Source: Acidobacteriaceae bacterium (GTDB taxonomy: Bacteria; Acidobacteriota; Terriglobia; Terriglobales; Acidobacteriaceae). From it: DNA of 37,289 nt. Each line of letters starts with the position of its first letter. Position 1 is the stretch's first letter. The stretch lies in the NCBI GenBank assembly GCA_003131585.1, contig PKVW01000056.1, positions 5,589 to 42,877 on the forward strand, in the 5' to 3' direction. The position numbers and the translations under genes are program-made. Positions 7,978 through 14,595 of the stretch are shown here, in pieces. The notes under the pieces were generated by a model. It was given only the letters and a program-made list of their open reading frames with translations. It was not told the origin of the DNA and ran no database searches.

Positions 7978-9006
7978 ATGCAACGTCGCCGGATCGCTTT
8001 CACCGCTTGCCTCGGCTTTGCGTTGATGTTTGTTTCCAACGCGGCCCTGGCGCAATATCAACTCACGAACTTGGTTTCGAATCAGGTAGGAGCCGCGAAA
8101 CACACGGACCCTCTTCTGGTAAACGCGTGGGGACTAGCGTACGGGCCGGGCGGACCATTCTGGGTCAGCGATCAAGGCTCAGGCTGGTCGACACTCTACG
8201 ATGGCAACGGAATCAAGCAAGGCTTGAATGTGGTAATCCCTTCGGCGAGCGGCCAGGGACCGGGCTCTCCCACAGGAATTGTGTACAACGGATCGCAAGA
8301 GTTCCAGGTGCAGGGTTGGGCATCGATTTTCCTGTTTGCCACGCTGGACGGAACCATCAGCGGGTGGGCGCCTCAATCCAATCCCAATCAGGCGATCGTC
8401 GCCGTGAACAACTCGAGTTCGGGCGCCGTGTATACGGGCCTGGCGATCACCAGCAACGCTTCCGGAAATGTTTTGTTCGCCGCGGACAACGCGAACAACA
8501 AAGTAGACATGTATGACGGCAACTTCAATCTGGTAACTTCGTTCACCGATACGACGCTTCCTGCGGGCTTCGCCCCTTTCGGCATCCAGGACATTGACGG
8601 CCTGGTCTATGTGGCGTTTGCCAGTTCGTCTGTCGCGCCGGGCGGCTACATTGACATCTTCAGCGAAAGTGGCGCGTTCCTGAAACGCCTGACGCAAGGC
8701 GGCCGCTTGAACCACCCCTGGGGTTTCGCCGCGGCCCCGAACACTTTTGGGCCATTGAGCAATACCCTGCTGATCTCCAACAATCTCAACAAGAGCGGGA
8801 CCATCAATGCTTTCAATGCGATTACGGGCCAGTTCGTAGGTACAGTCAAGGACACCAACGGCAAAGCAATCCATATCGACCAGCTTTGGGGAATTGAGTT
8901 TGGCGGCGGAACGTCAAGCGATGGCGGAAAGAGCCAGCTGTTCTTCACCGCCGGCCCCGACAACAACCTGGCTGGGACCTTTGGGGTGATTGCGTTCAAG
9001 CCGTAG
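7978..9006 (+). CDS. TIGR03118 family secreted beta-propeller protein
   Basis: The product is 342 residues with a clear signal peptide (MQRRRIAFTACLGFALMFVS... ending ALAQ). The family pattern is present: LVSNQVGAAKHTDPLLVNAWGLAYG near the mature N-terminus, then GSPTGIVYNG, DGTISGWAP, LFAADNANNKVDMYD, HPWGFA and DQLWGIEFGGG, spaced like blades of a propeller. The family has no proven function. A strong ribosome binding site (AAAGGAG) lies 5-6 nt before the ATG. It stands alone, divergent from the hydrolase gene, and a hairpin that may end its transcript follows at 9038. Confidence 0.8.
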   Translation: MQRRRIAFTACLGFALMFVSNAALAQYQLTNLVSNQVGAAKHTDPLLVNAWGLAYGPGGPFWVSDQGSGWSTLYDGNGIKQGLNVVIPSASGQGPGSPTGIVYNGSQEFQVQGWASIFLFATLDGTISGWAPQSNPNQAIVAVNNSSSGAVYTGLAITSNASGNVLFAADNANNKVDMYDGNFNLVTSFTDTTLPAGFAPFGIQDIDGLVYVAFASSSVAPGGYIDIFSESGAFLKRLTQGGRLNHPWGFAAAPNTFGPLSNTLLISNNLNKSGTINAFNAITGQFVGTVKDTNGKAIHIDQLWGIEFGGGTSSDGGKSQLFFTAGPDNNLAGTFGVIAFKP

Positions 9007-9037
9007 ATTCATTTGGCGTGCGCGAGATCATTCCAGC

Positions 9038-9066
9038 AAAGGGCGCCATGCGCGCGGCCTTTGTTA
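9038..9066 (+). terminator. Possible terminator after the TIGR03118 gene
   Basis: AAAGG/CCTTT (9038-9042 with 9058-9062) encloses GCGC/GCGC (9043-9046 with 9052-9055), with two unpaired G on the right side. TTTGTTAT runs out of the stem. It begins 32 nt after the stop codon. Confidence 0.4.
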
Positions 9067-9135
9067 TCTGAAGTTTGTTTTCGTAAAGAAAGCGCCCTGC
9101 AGCGATCGGCCGCGCTCAGTGACCATTCGTCGTGA

Positions 9136-9537
9136 CTACGAGGCCGGTTCCTGCGGGCGCTGAACGAACGACCGCAGACTCGTTTCCAAGGCGTTTCTGC
9201 TGGCCTCGGGCAAATCGACGAAGTGGAAGGGTTGGAGCCAGCCTTGGGTAGCCCACATGGCGAACATGATCTCTGCCTTTTCGCGGATGATGGTCTCCCC
9301 GAGGTGGAAGATCAGTTCAACTTCGAGGTTTTCGTCGAGCGGCTTCTCCAGGTGCATGAGGCCGCCGGAGGTGGAAAGCTGATGCAGCTTACCTCGCACT
9401 TCGCGCCGGTTAGGCAGCCGAATGAGCGTCAGGACAGATCCGCGGAACTTGACCCGAAAAGGGCGACCTCGATGCTGGACGGCGGTCAATCCGGCCGAAG
9501 AAGTACCCACCGCGACCGCTTCTGGCGTCTGCGACAT
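9136..9537 (-). CDS. PilZ-like domain protein
   Basis: The product is 133 residues. The pattern RPFRVKFRGSV...LPNRREVRGKLHQLSTSGGLMHLEKPLDENLEVELIF resembles a PilZ barrel: a basic patch, a (D/N)-x-S-x-x-G-like turn (LSTSGGLM), and strands of the sort found in cyclic-di-GMP effectors. The RxxxR arginine pair is only partly conserved, so nucleotide binding is uncertain. The frame also opens six codons earlier at a GTG (9555); neither start has a good ribosome binding site. A second PilZ-like gene follows upstream on the same strand. Confidence 0.55.
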   Translation of the reverse strand: MSQTPEAVAVGTSSAGLTAVQHRGRPFRVKFRGSVLTLIRLPNRREVRGKLHQLSTSGGLMHLEKPLDENLEVELIFHLGETIIREKAEIMFAMWATQGWLQPFHFVDLPEASRNALETSLRSFVQRPQEPAS

Positions 9538-9670
9538 CGCGACTAAAGTATGCACCCCGCCACAGGCGGCACGAGGTTACGAAAGCACGGGACGCAACGC
9601 AGCGATTGGCCCAGGGAAAATGCGACGGCTCGCTTAAAGCGATCTCGCTGATTGTATTGTTTTCGAGCGG

Positions 9671-10129
9671 CTATTTTCGGCCGGGATGGGCCTCGCCCTG
9701 GCCGGAGAACAAGTTGTAGGGCCAGGCATTCCCGCTCTTGGCCGCGGCCGTGCCCGCACCGCCAGTGGAGCTGGCACTGGGATTGGGGGCGCAGTTCCAA
9801 TCCGCCGGCGGATCGGCAATCCCCCACACATTCCCGTGGTTGTACAGCGCCACTCCGATAAGAAAATATTTCCCGTCATTGCCCAGCGGCAGGCAAGTCG
9901 CCACGCGGGCAGAAGCGCTTCCGCCGCCCGGCAGATCGCTCATCAGCACTGGAGTTTCGAGTGGCAAGGCTTGCGATGCGCGGAATCCGCAGCCCTGCGC
10001 GCTCACTACGAGGGCGGCACATTCCGCACAGAACGGATGCTTCCGATCCATGCTGGTCACGGTCACGGGAATCTCCACACGCAATCGCGTGCTGCGCCGC
10101 CTCGTCGTCCTGGGTGTGAGTATTTCCAT
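9671..10129 (-). CDS. PilZ-like domain protein with start codon in a tandem repeat
   Basis: The product is 152 residues. The N-terminus TPRTTRRRSTRLRVEIPVTVTS fits the arginine-rich opening of PilZ proteins (RxxxR then a first strand). VVSAQGCGFRASQALPLETPVLM fits the S-x-x-G turn and next strand, and FLIGVALYN fits a late strand. The last 40 residues are Ala/Gly/Ser-rich and probably disordered. The start is well fixed: an in-frame TAA sits 6 nt upstream of ATG 10129. That ATG lies in the first of four 15-nt repeats, and each upstream copy makes a three-codon start-Glu-stop frame in the same phase. Confidence 0.6.
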   Translation of the reverse strand: MEILTPRTTRRRSTRLRVEIPVTVTSMDRKHPFCAECAALVVSAQGCGFRASQALPLETPVLMSDLPGGGSASARVATCLPLGNDGKYFLIGVALYNHGNVWGIADPPADWNCAPNPSASSTGGAGTAAAKSGNAWPYNLFSGQGEAHPGRK

Positions 10130-10183
10130 TCTGCGTTATTCCACTCTGCGTTATTCCATTCTGCGTTATTCCATTCTGCGTTA
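10124..10183 (-). repeat. 15-nt tandem repeat x4 containing a start codon
   Basis: Four copies lie at 10124-10138, 10139-10153, 10154-10168 and 10169-10183. On the minus strand the unit is AATGGAATAACGCAG. Each repeat carries ATG (GTG in the second) followed by GAA TAA, so repeats 2-4 are minimal ORFs in frame with the PilZ-like gene. Only the copy nearest the gene reads ATG GAA ATA and stays open. Between each TAA and the next start there are six bases (CGCAGA). Confidence 0.95.
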
Positions 10184-10365
10184 TTTCACCGGGACTCGCG
10201 CCGTCCCCAACACACAGTTTGACAGAACCGGGGCTGGTCGCATCCCTAAGAAAGATCTAATGAGGATGACGGAAGTAACCTTCGGCTGCGTCGAGGGCAG
10301 GGCGGAGCGTCGCTTTCGCTCATTCGAAGACCGCTGCCTTGCGCTGTTAAGATGGCTCGACATCC

Positions 10366-10418
10366 GTGAACCAGATCCGTGAGCCAGATTAGTGAACCAG
10401 ATTAGTGAACCAAGACAG
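10366..10418 (+). repeat. 13-nt tandem repeat at the start of the nucleotidyltransferase gene
   Basis: Units begin with GTG at 10366 (GTGAACCAGATCC), 10379 (GTGAGCCAGATTA), 10392 (GTGAACCAGATTA) and 10405 (GTGAACCAAGACA). Because 13 is not a multiple of three, each GTG opens a different frame. Those at 10366 and 10379 end after eight codons at TAG. The one at 10392 is the long frame. Confidence 0.9.
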
Positions 10419-11612
10419 GGGAATCGAAGATCCGCCATACCTGTGGACCGTCCAGAGCCAAACACCTTAGCTGCGCCCGAGTGGAAGCTTCTGCTGGCCG
10501 CCAGTTCCGCGGATCCGAGCGAGGGCGATCTCGGCCGCATCCTGTCTTTGTTGCAAAAACCAATCGAGTGGGAGGCTGTGCTTCGCCTCGCGGATCAGCA
10601 CGGCACATCGTCGCTGCTGTATCGGAACCTCTCACCTTTGGGCGACGACGTTCCTTCGGCTGCGCGGGCAACGCTGCGCCAGCGTTACGAGAGGAACGTC
10701 CACAAGTCGCTCTTTCTTACGCGCGAGCTGATCCGCATTCTGGATTGTCTCGATGCGCTCGGCATCGAAGCGATTCCGTACAAAGGCGTCGTACTGTCGG
10801 AGGCCTACTACGGCGACATGGCGCTGCGCCAGTCCGGTGACATGGACTTGTTCGTTCGAAGACAGGACGTGACACGCATTAAGAATGCGGTCCGTGATTT
10901 GGGCTACACAGCGCGTGTGCCCATTCCTGAAGCAGCCGAGGAAGATTACATCGCTTCGGGCTACGAGTGCACGTTCGACAGTCCCGCCGGACGCAACCTG
11001 CTCGAATTGCAGTGGGCGTTGCAGCCGCGTTTCTACGCCGTCGACTTCGAGATGGATGGACTGTTCGAACGCGCGGTGAGCGTCACGGTTGCGGGCCGCC
11101 GCGTGAAAACGCCTGCTCCCGAAGATCTGCTGCTGGTGCTAGCGGTGCATGCCGCGAAACATGTTTGGGGAAAGCTGATCTGGCTGCGCGACATCAAACA
11201 GATATTAAAGGCGGAAAGTTTGAATTGGGATTGGGTTCAGTCTCGTGCCCGAGGATTTGGCATCGAGCGGATTCTGCGCATCACGCTGCTGCTGGCGAAT
11301 CAGCTTTTGGCGGCGCCGATTCCTGCGGCAATCGAACCGGCGATTCAGGCGGACCGCGGTGCGCGGGCTTTGGCTGACGAGATTGCCGCGGCCGTGGCTG
11401 CTGGAGTCTCGTACGACGCACAGCAGATATCGTACTTCCGGCTCATGTTGCGGCTTCGCGAACGCAGAGCGGATCGCTTGCGCTTCCTGGCGCGGCTGAC
11501 CTTCACTCCTGGTCCGGGCGAGTGGGAGGCGATTCGTCTGCCTAAGACTCTGTTCCCTCTCTATCGACTTGTGCGTCTGGCGCGGCTTGCGTCCAGATTC
11601 GCGCGGGGCTAA
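10392..11612 (+). CDS. Nucleotidyltransferase-fold protein (PF14907-like)
   Basis: The product is 406 residues. The core pattern AIPYKGVVLSEAYYGDMALRQSGDMDLFVRRQD (about 117-149) is that of the uncharacterised nucleotidyltransferase family PF14907: a Lys in YKG, then GDxDLFV supplying the metal-binding Asp pair. Later LELQWALQP and DLLLVLAVHAAKHVWGKLIWLRDI also fit that family. Members often occur near polysaccharide or peptide-modification genes, but no such gene is adjacent here. The start is uncertain. GTG 10392 lies in a 13-nt repeat with no clear ribosome binding site, and an in-frame GTG at 10443 is the alternative. The divergent PilZ-like gene also has a repeated start, 260 bp away. 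Confidence 0.7.
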   Translation: MNQISEPRQGNRRSAIPVDRPEPNTLAAPEWKLLLAASSADPSEGDLGRILSLLQKPIEWEAVLRLADQHGTSSLLYRNLSPLGDDVPSAARATLRQRYERNVHKSLFLTRELIRILDCLDALGIEAIPYKGVVLSEAYYGDMALRQSGDMDLFVRRQDVTRIKNAVRDLGYTARVPIPEAAEEDYIASGYECTFDSPAGRNLLELQWALQPRFYAVDFEMDGLFERAVSVTVAGRRVKTPAPEDLLLVLAVHAAKHVWGKLIWLRDIKQILKAESLNWDWVQSRARGFGIERILRITLLLANQLLAAPIPAAIEPAIQADRGARALADEIAAAVAAGVSYDAQQISYFRLMLRLRERRADRLRFLARLTFTPGPGEWEAIRLPKTLFPLYRLVRLARLASRFARG

Positions 11613-11620
11613 GAAAACCT

Positions 11621-12388
11621 CTAGCGACTCGCCAGACCGCCTGCGGTTTCGCCGCCGTCCATGGTGAAGACTTGGCCGGTGGCGTAGGCTGCATCGTCCG
11701 AGGCCAGGAATGCGAACAGCGCGGCGATCTCTTCCGGCTGGGCATGGCGGCGGAGGGGAATCTTGCGGTTCACTTCGTCGAGCATGGCGTCGCTGTATTC
11801 GGCGCGCTGCATGGGTGTGAGCACATATCCGGGAGCGACGGCGCACACGCGGACTTTAGGCGCGAGTTCGAGCGCCATGGAGCGGGTCAACTCGATCACT
11901 CCCGCTTTACTTGCGTTGTAGTCGGCATAATAAGGATAGCCCATGACCCCGTTGGTGGAAGCGGTTTGCAGAATCACTCCGCTGCCGCGCTCGACCGAGA
12001 AACGTTCCATCATGTGGCGCGCGGCGGTCTGCGCCACGTAGAAGACGCCGGTGAGATTTACGGCGATCACGCGGTCCCATTCTTCGGGCGTGATGTCGAG
12101 GAAATTGTGGCGAATGCTGATGCCGGCGTTGTTGATGAGGACATCGACTCCGCCCATCGCACGGACGGCTTCGGCGAGCGCGGCTTCCACCTGCATCAGG
12201 TCGGTGACGTCGGCGACGATGGCCTCGGAGATTCCCGGCAGTTGCTGACGAATGGCTTCGCAGGCCTTGGCGTCGCGGTCGAGGATGCAAACGCGTGAGC
12301 CTTCTTCGAGGAAGCGCGCGGCGGTGGCAGCGCCGATTCCGCTGGCGCCTCCGGTGATTAGGACTTGTTTGTCTTTCAGGCCTCGCAC
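11621..12388 (-). CDS. SDR family NAD(P)-dependent oxidoreductase (FabG-like)
   Basis: The product is 255 residues, the normal size for classical short-chain dehydrogenases. It shows TGGASGIG (12-19, nucleotide binding), Asp37 after the second strand (hinting at NAD preference), NNAG (86-89), and a catalytic set Asn111, Ser144, Tyr157, Lys161. The end FTMDGGETAG is typical. It would oxidise or reduce a hydroxyl/keto substrate in the cytoplasm; the substrate cannot be read. The start is GTG 12388, preceded by GAGGA six bases upstream. The gene converges with the nucleotidyltransferase gene (8 nt apart). Its first codons are duplicated in a decayed copy at 12704-12722. Confidence 0.85.
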   Translation of the reverse strand: MRGLKDKQVLITGGASGIGAATAARFLEEGSRVCILDRDAKACEAIRQQLPGISEAIVADVTDLMQVEAALAEAVRAMGGVDVLINNAGISIRHNFLDITPEEWDRVIAVNLTGVFYVAQTAARHMMERFSVERGSGVILQTASTNGVMGYPYYADYNASKAGVIELTRSMALELAPKVRVCAVAPGYVLTPMQRAEYSDAMLDEVNRKIPLRRHAQPEEIAALFAFLASDDAAYATGQVFTMDGGETAGGLASR

Positions 12389-12722
12389 GCCATTTCCTCG
12401 ATTTCCAGTTTCCAGTCTCGGGTGTTGGGTCTTAAGGTCTCATTCCTCGGCTGTTTGCTTTACTGTTATCGTGAGCAGAACTGAGCAGCGGAAACTCTCA
12501 TCTTTCAGCACAATTAGTTAGATCTTACACACTTAGGACTTAGGAGGGACTATGTTAGGTTACGGTTTGGCGGGAACAATTATCGTAATTCTGCTGATTG
12601 TTTTTATCGTGCGCGCTCTGTGAACCCAAAGCTCTGGGCGCGCGCGAAACGCGTCCAGATTCGTTCGAGTTTGCCCGTGGACTCGGGAGTTGGTTATGAT
12701 CCATTTGTCTTTCAGGCCTCGC
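12368..12722. repeat. Duplicated SDR gene start (19-bp identical copies)
   Basis: An identical 19-mer, TTTGTCTTTCAGGCCTCGC, occurs at 12368-12386 (codons near the start of the SDR gene) and again at 12704-12722, where it belongs to no gene. Weaker similarity continues past it (CCATTTCC against GCAGTTTCC). The second copy is therefore a remnant of the SDR 5' end. Confidence 0.75.
12552..12623 (+). CDS. 23-residue single-span membrane peptide
   Basis: The reading frame encodes MLGYGLAGTIIVILLIVFIV and three more residues, RAL. It has an excellent ribosome binding site (AGGAGGG at 12542-12548, three bases before the start). Residues 5-20 form one hydrophobic helix, and a single Arg near the end should leave that end in the cytoplasm. 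Bacterial genomes carry many such tiny hydrophobic proteins (KdpF-like subunits, stress peptides), but I cannot assign this one to a family. It shares a duplicated leader with the cytochrome c gene downstream, which hints at similar expression. Confidence 0.6.
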   Translation: MLGYGLAGTIIVILLIVFIVRAL

Positions 12723-12967
12723 TTGGCAGTTTCCGGTTCTCAAGTCCGCAACCGTCGGAAACTCACCTTGAAAGTGTTACAGGAAAAGGGGGGACCGATC
12801 CTCGCTCAGGGCAGCCTTTCTCGCCATGAAAGCGAGAAATGGGGCAGCCCCGGCCGCCGGAGCTAGTCCCCCGAATCAGCGGGCATGAGCAAGATTGAGC
12901 AGCCAACGCTCGTCATCTTTCAACATAATCAGTTAGATCTTACACATATAGGTACGCAGGAAACGGC
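12624..12967. other. Intergenic stretch before the cytochrome c gene
   Basis: No protein gene is supported. The stretch holds the decayed copy of the SDR start (12704), a long-range pairing with internal hairpins (12789-12872), and the second copy of the 40-nt leader block (12913-12952). Confidence 0.6.
12789..12872 (+). ncRNA. Possible structured RNA (closed by a 7-bp stem)
   Basis: GGGGGAC (12789-12795) can pair with GTCCCCC (12866-12872). Inside are TTTCTCGC/GCGAGAAA (12817-12824 with 12832-12839, 7-nt loop), a short GGGG-CAG-CCCC hairpin (12841-12851) and CCGG/CCGG. The layout is that of a multi-branched RNA about 90 nt upstream of a cytochrome gene. It does not match a riboswitch class I know. 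A cis-regulatory element, a small RNA or a GC-rich coincidence are all possible. Confidence 0.35.
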
Positions 12968-13861
12968 ATGAGACATGGGATGAGGATTATCGCGGTAGTC
13001 CTTTTTCTTTTCGCGCTGTCGTTGTCCGGGTGCGCCCAGGTTGTGACTCCCGTGGAGGGCGAAAGCTGGCTGGAGCGCCTTCATCGCCCGTTCGATGAAA
13101 CCAGCATGGGCAAGTCGTCCGGCGTCTACGGCCCCGCAGCTCCGATGCCCAGCGAATGGCCGCTGCCACACCCGGCGTTGCAGCTTTCCAACGAGTTCAC
13201 CGGGCAAAGCACCACCCTGCACGGCTCTGACCTGTACCGCTTCAAGTGCCAAGGCTGCCATGGCGCATTCGGCACAGGCGCTCCTCCGGAAATCAACTCT
13301 GTCATCGACCCTGTGCGGGCGACCTCCGCAAGGATGTACATCGAACGCATGAAGAAGGTGGGGATGGACGTGGCTTCGAAGGATGCCGTGCCCCTCGCCG
13401 GGCAAGCCGAGGCCATGCTGCTCGACCGCCTGCATAAAGGCGGCACAGATATGCCTTCCCCCAATCCTTACCTGACAAATGCGGAAGTTCGCTCGCTATT
13501 CGCATACCTACGGCAGCTTGCAGGTATCCCCGGCGCGGAGAAGCGGCAGGTTCCCGTCGTCGAACCACCCTTACGCGTGGGCGAGCATATCGTGAAATCC
13601 ACATGCCACATCTGCCATGCTTCGGTCGGCCCCAACCCCAGCCCCCGAGAACTTTCGGAGGGGCAGATTCCGCCACTCAGCAGACTTACGACACGCCTGA
13701 GCCTTAACGAATTCGTCACCAAAGTCACGGTTGGTACGCCTGTGCTTGAAGGCTCACCCGCGATGCCAGCCCGTGGTCACATGCCTGTGTTTACGTACCT
13801 GACCCCGGATGAGGCGGCGGATGCATATTTGTACTTGTCGCTGTACCCACCACGCAACTAG
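12968..13861 (+). CDS. Diheme c-type cytochrome lipoprotein
   Basis: The product is 297 residues. The leader ends in LSGC (lipobox Cys22), so the mature protein should be lipid-anchored. There are two heme-binding motifs, CQGCH (near residue 94) and CHICH (near 213), each followed by a plausible Met ligand segment (GTDMPSPNPY and SPAMPARGHMP). It is therefore two fused cytochrome c domains joined by a linker. It would carry electrons in the periplasm. The copper protein gene starts 28 nt downstream, and the pair is probably co-transcribed. Its usage of CCC/CAT and other codons looks slightly less GC-biased than that of the oxidase genes. The partner enzyme is unknown. Confidence 0.8.
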   Translation: MRHGMRIIAVVLFLFALSLSGCAQVVTPVEGESWLERLHRPFDETSMGKSSGVYGPAAPMPSEWPLPHPALQLSNEFTGQSTTLHGSDLYRFKCQGCHGAFGTGAPPEINSVIDPVRATSARMYIERMKKVGMDVASKDAVPLAGQAEAMLLDRLHKGGTDMPSPNPYLTNAEVRSLFAYLRQLAGIPGAEKRQVPVVEPPLRVGEHIVKSTCHICHASVGPNPSPRELSEGQIPPLSRLTTRLSLNEFVTKVTVGTPVLEGSPAMPARGHMPVFTYLTPDEAADAYLYLSLYPPRN

Positions 13862-13888
13862 CGGTGGCATTTTGAAAGAGGAGTGTTT

Positions 13889-14458
13889 ATGAAATTCACT
13901 GCATTGCTCGTTGTCCTGCTGCTCTCGTGCCTCAATGCTTTCGCCGGCACGCTGAGCGGAACGGTCAAAGCCACACGCCAATCGGCTGTGGTGCTTGAGA
14001 CTGTGCCTGCCAAGGCTTTCCCAGCCCCAACGCAGACTGCCGCGATGAATCAGCAAGGGATGAAATTTATGCCCGCGCTTTTGGTCATCCAGCAGGGCAC
14101 TACGGTCGTGTTCAGCAACGACGATAACGTCCCCCACAACGTCTTCTGGCCGAGTATTTCCGGCAACAAGAAGCTGAGCCACAACGTTGGCACGTTCAAC
14201 AAGGGCAAGACCCTGAATTTCAAGTACGAAAATGCCGGGAACGTGCCGTTGCTGTGCAACATACATTCCGAGATGGTTGGCACGATTGTGGTGAGTCCTT
14301 CTCCGTATTTCGCCGAAACGGACGCGGCTGGCAACTACACGATCAAGGATGTCCCAGACGGCACATACAAGGCGACCGCATGGGACAATGGCAAGGCCAC
14401 GACCGTCCCCGTAACCGTGAAGGGCGATACCAAGCTCGATTTCGCCCCGGCAAAGTAA
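13889..14458 (+). CDS. Secreted cupredoxin (type-1 copper) protein with C-terminal beta domain
   Basis: The product is 189 residues with signal peptide MKFTALLVVLLLSCLNAFAG. The copper site is visible: His in VPHNVFW, then Cys-x-x-His-x-x-Met in LLCNIHSEM, the plastocyanin/azurin type-1 arrangement. The last 50 residues (ETDAAGNYTIKDVPDGTYKATAWDNG) form a carboxypeptidase-regulatory-like beta sandwich. It should act as a periplasmic one-electron carrier next to the diheme cytochrome. The start is ATG 13889, preceded by AGAGGAG; a GTG at 13883 overlaps that site and is less likely. Confidence 0.8.
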   Translation: MKFTALLVVLLLSCLNAFAGTLSGTVKATRQSAVVLETVPAKAFPAPTQTAAMNQQGMKFMPALLVIQQGTTVVFSNDDNVPHNVFWPSISGNKKLSHNVGTFNKGKTLNFKYENAGNVPLLCNIHSEMVGTIVVSPSPYFAETDAAGNYTIKDVPDGTYKATAWDNGKATTVPVTVKGDTKLDFAPAK

Positions 14459-14595
14459 AGGCGTGGCTGCCGACCACCGGGTTCCTTGACCGGGAGGCGG
14501 CCATGTTTAAACCTCGCAACTCTCATTCGGCGGAACGGCGGCCCGGCCTCGGCGAGTCACTACTGGCGGGCACTGATTGCGTCCTGTCTTGAGCC

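Larger units (their letters stand above)
12498..12952. repeat. Duplicated 40-nt leader block
   Basis: The blocks 12498-12537 and 12913-12952 match at 35 of 40 positions, with the shared core AGTTAGATCTTACACA. Similarity reaches back to a shared TGAGCA...TGAGCAG segment (12471 and 12885 on). One copy precedes the 23-residue peptide gene, the other the cytochrome c gene. They are either duplicated promoters or duplicated leaders. Confidence 0.75.

Noticed and set aside
10124-10183. CRISPR array
   Set aside because: Units are 15 nt and directly adjacent with no spacers; it is a simple tandem repeat. The same applies to 1888, 10366 and 25841.
12555-12743. 62-codon minus frame opposite the small peptide gene
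   Set aside because: It has polar, random-looking composition and no ribosome binding site. The + frame has a much better start context.
12789-12872. Known riboswitch (glycine, TPP, SAM/SAH, cyclic-di-GMP-I, cobalamin)
   Set aside because: I could not find the conserved core sequences of any of these classes.
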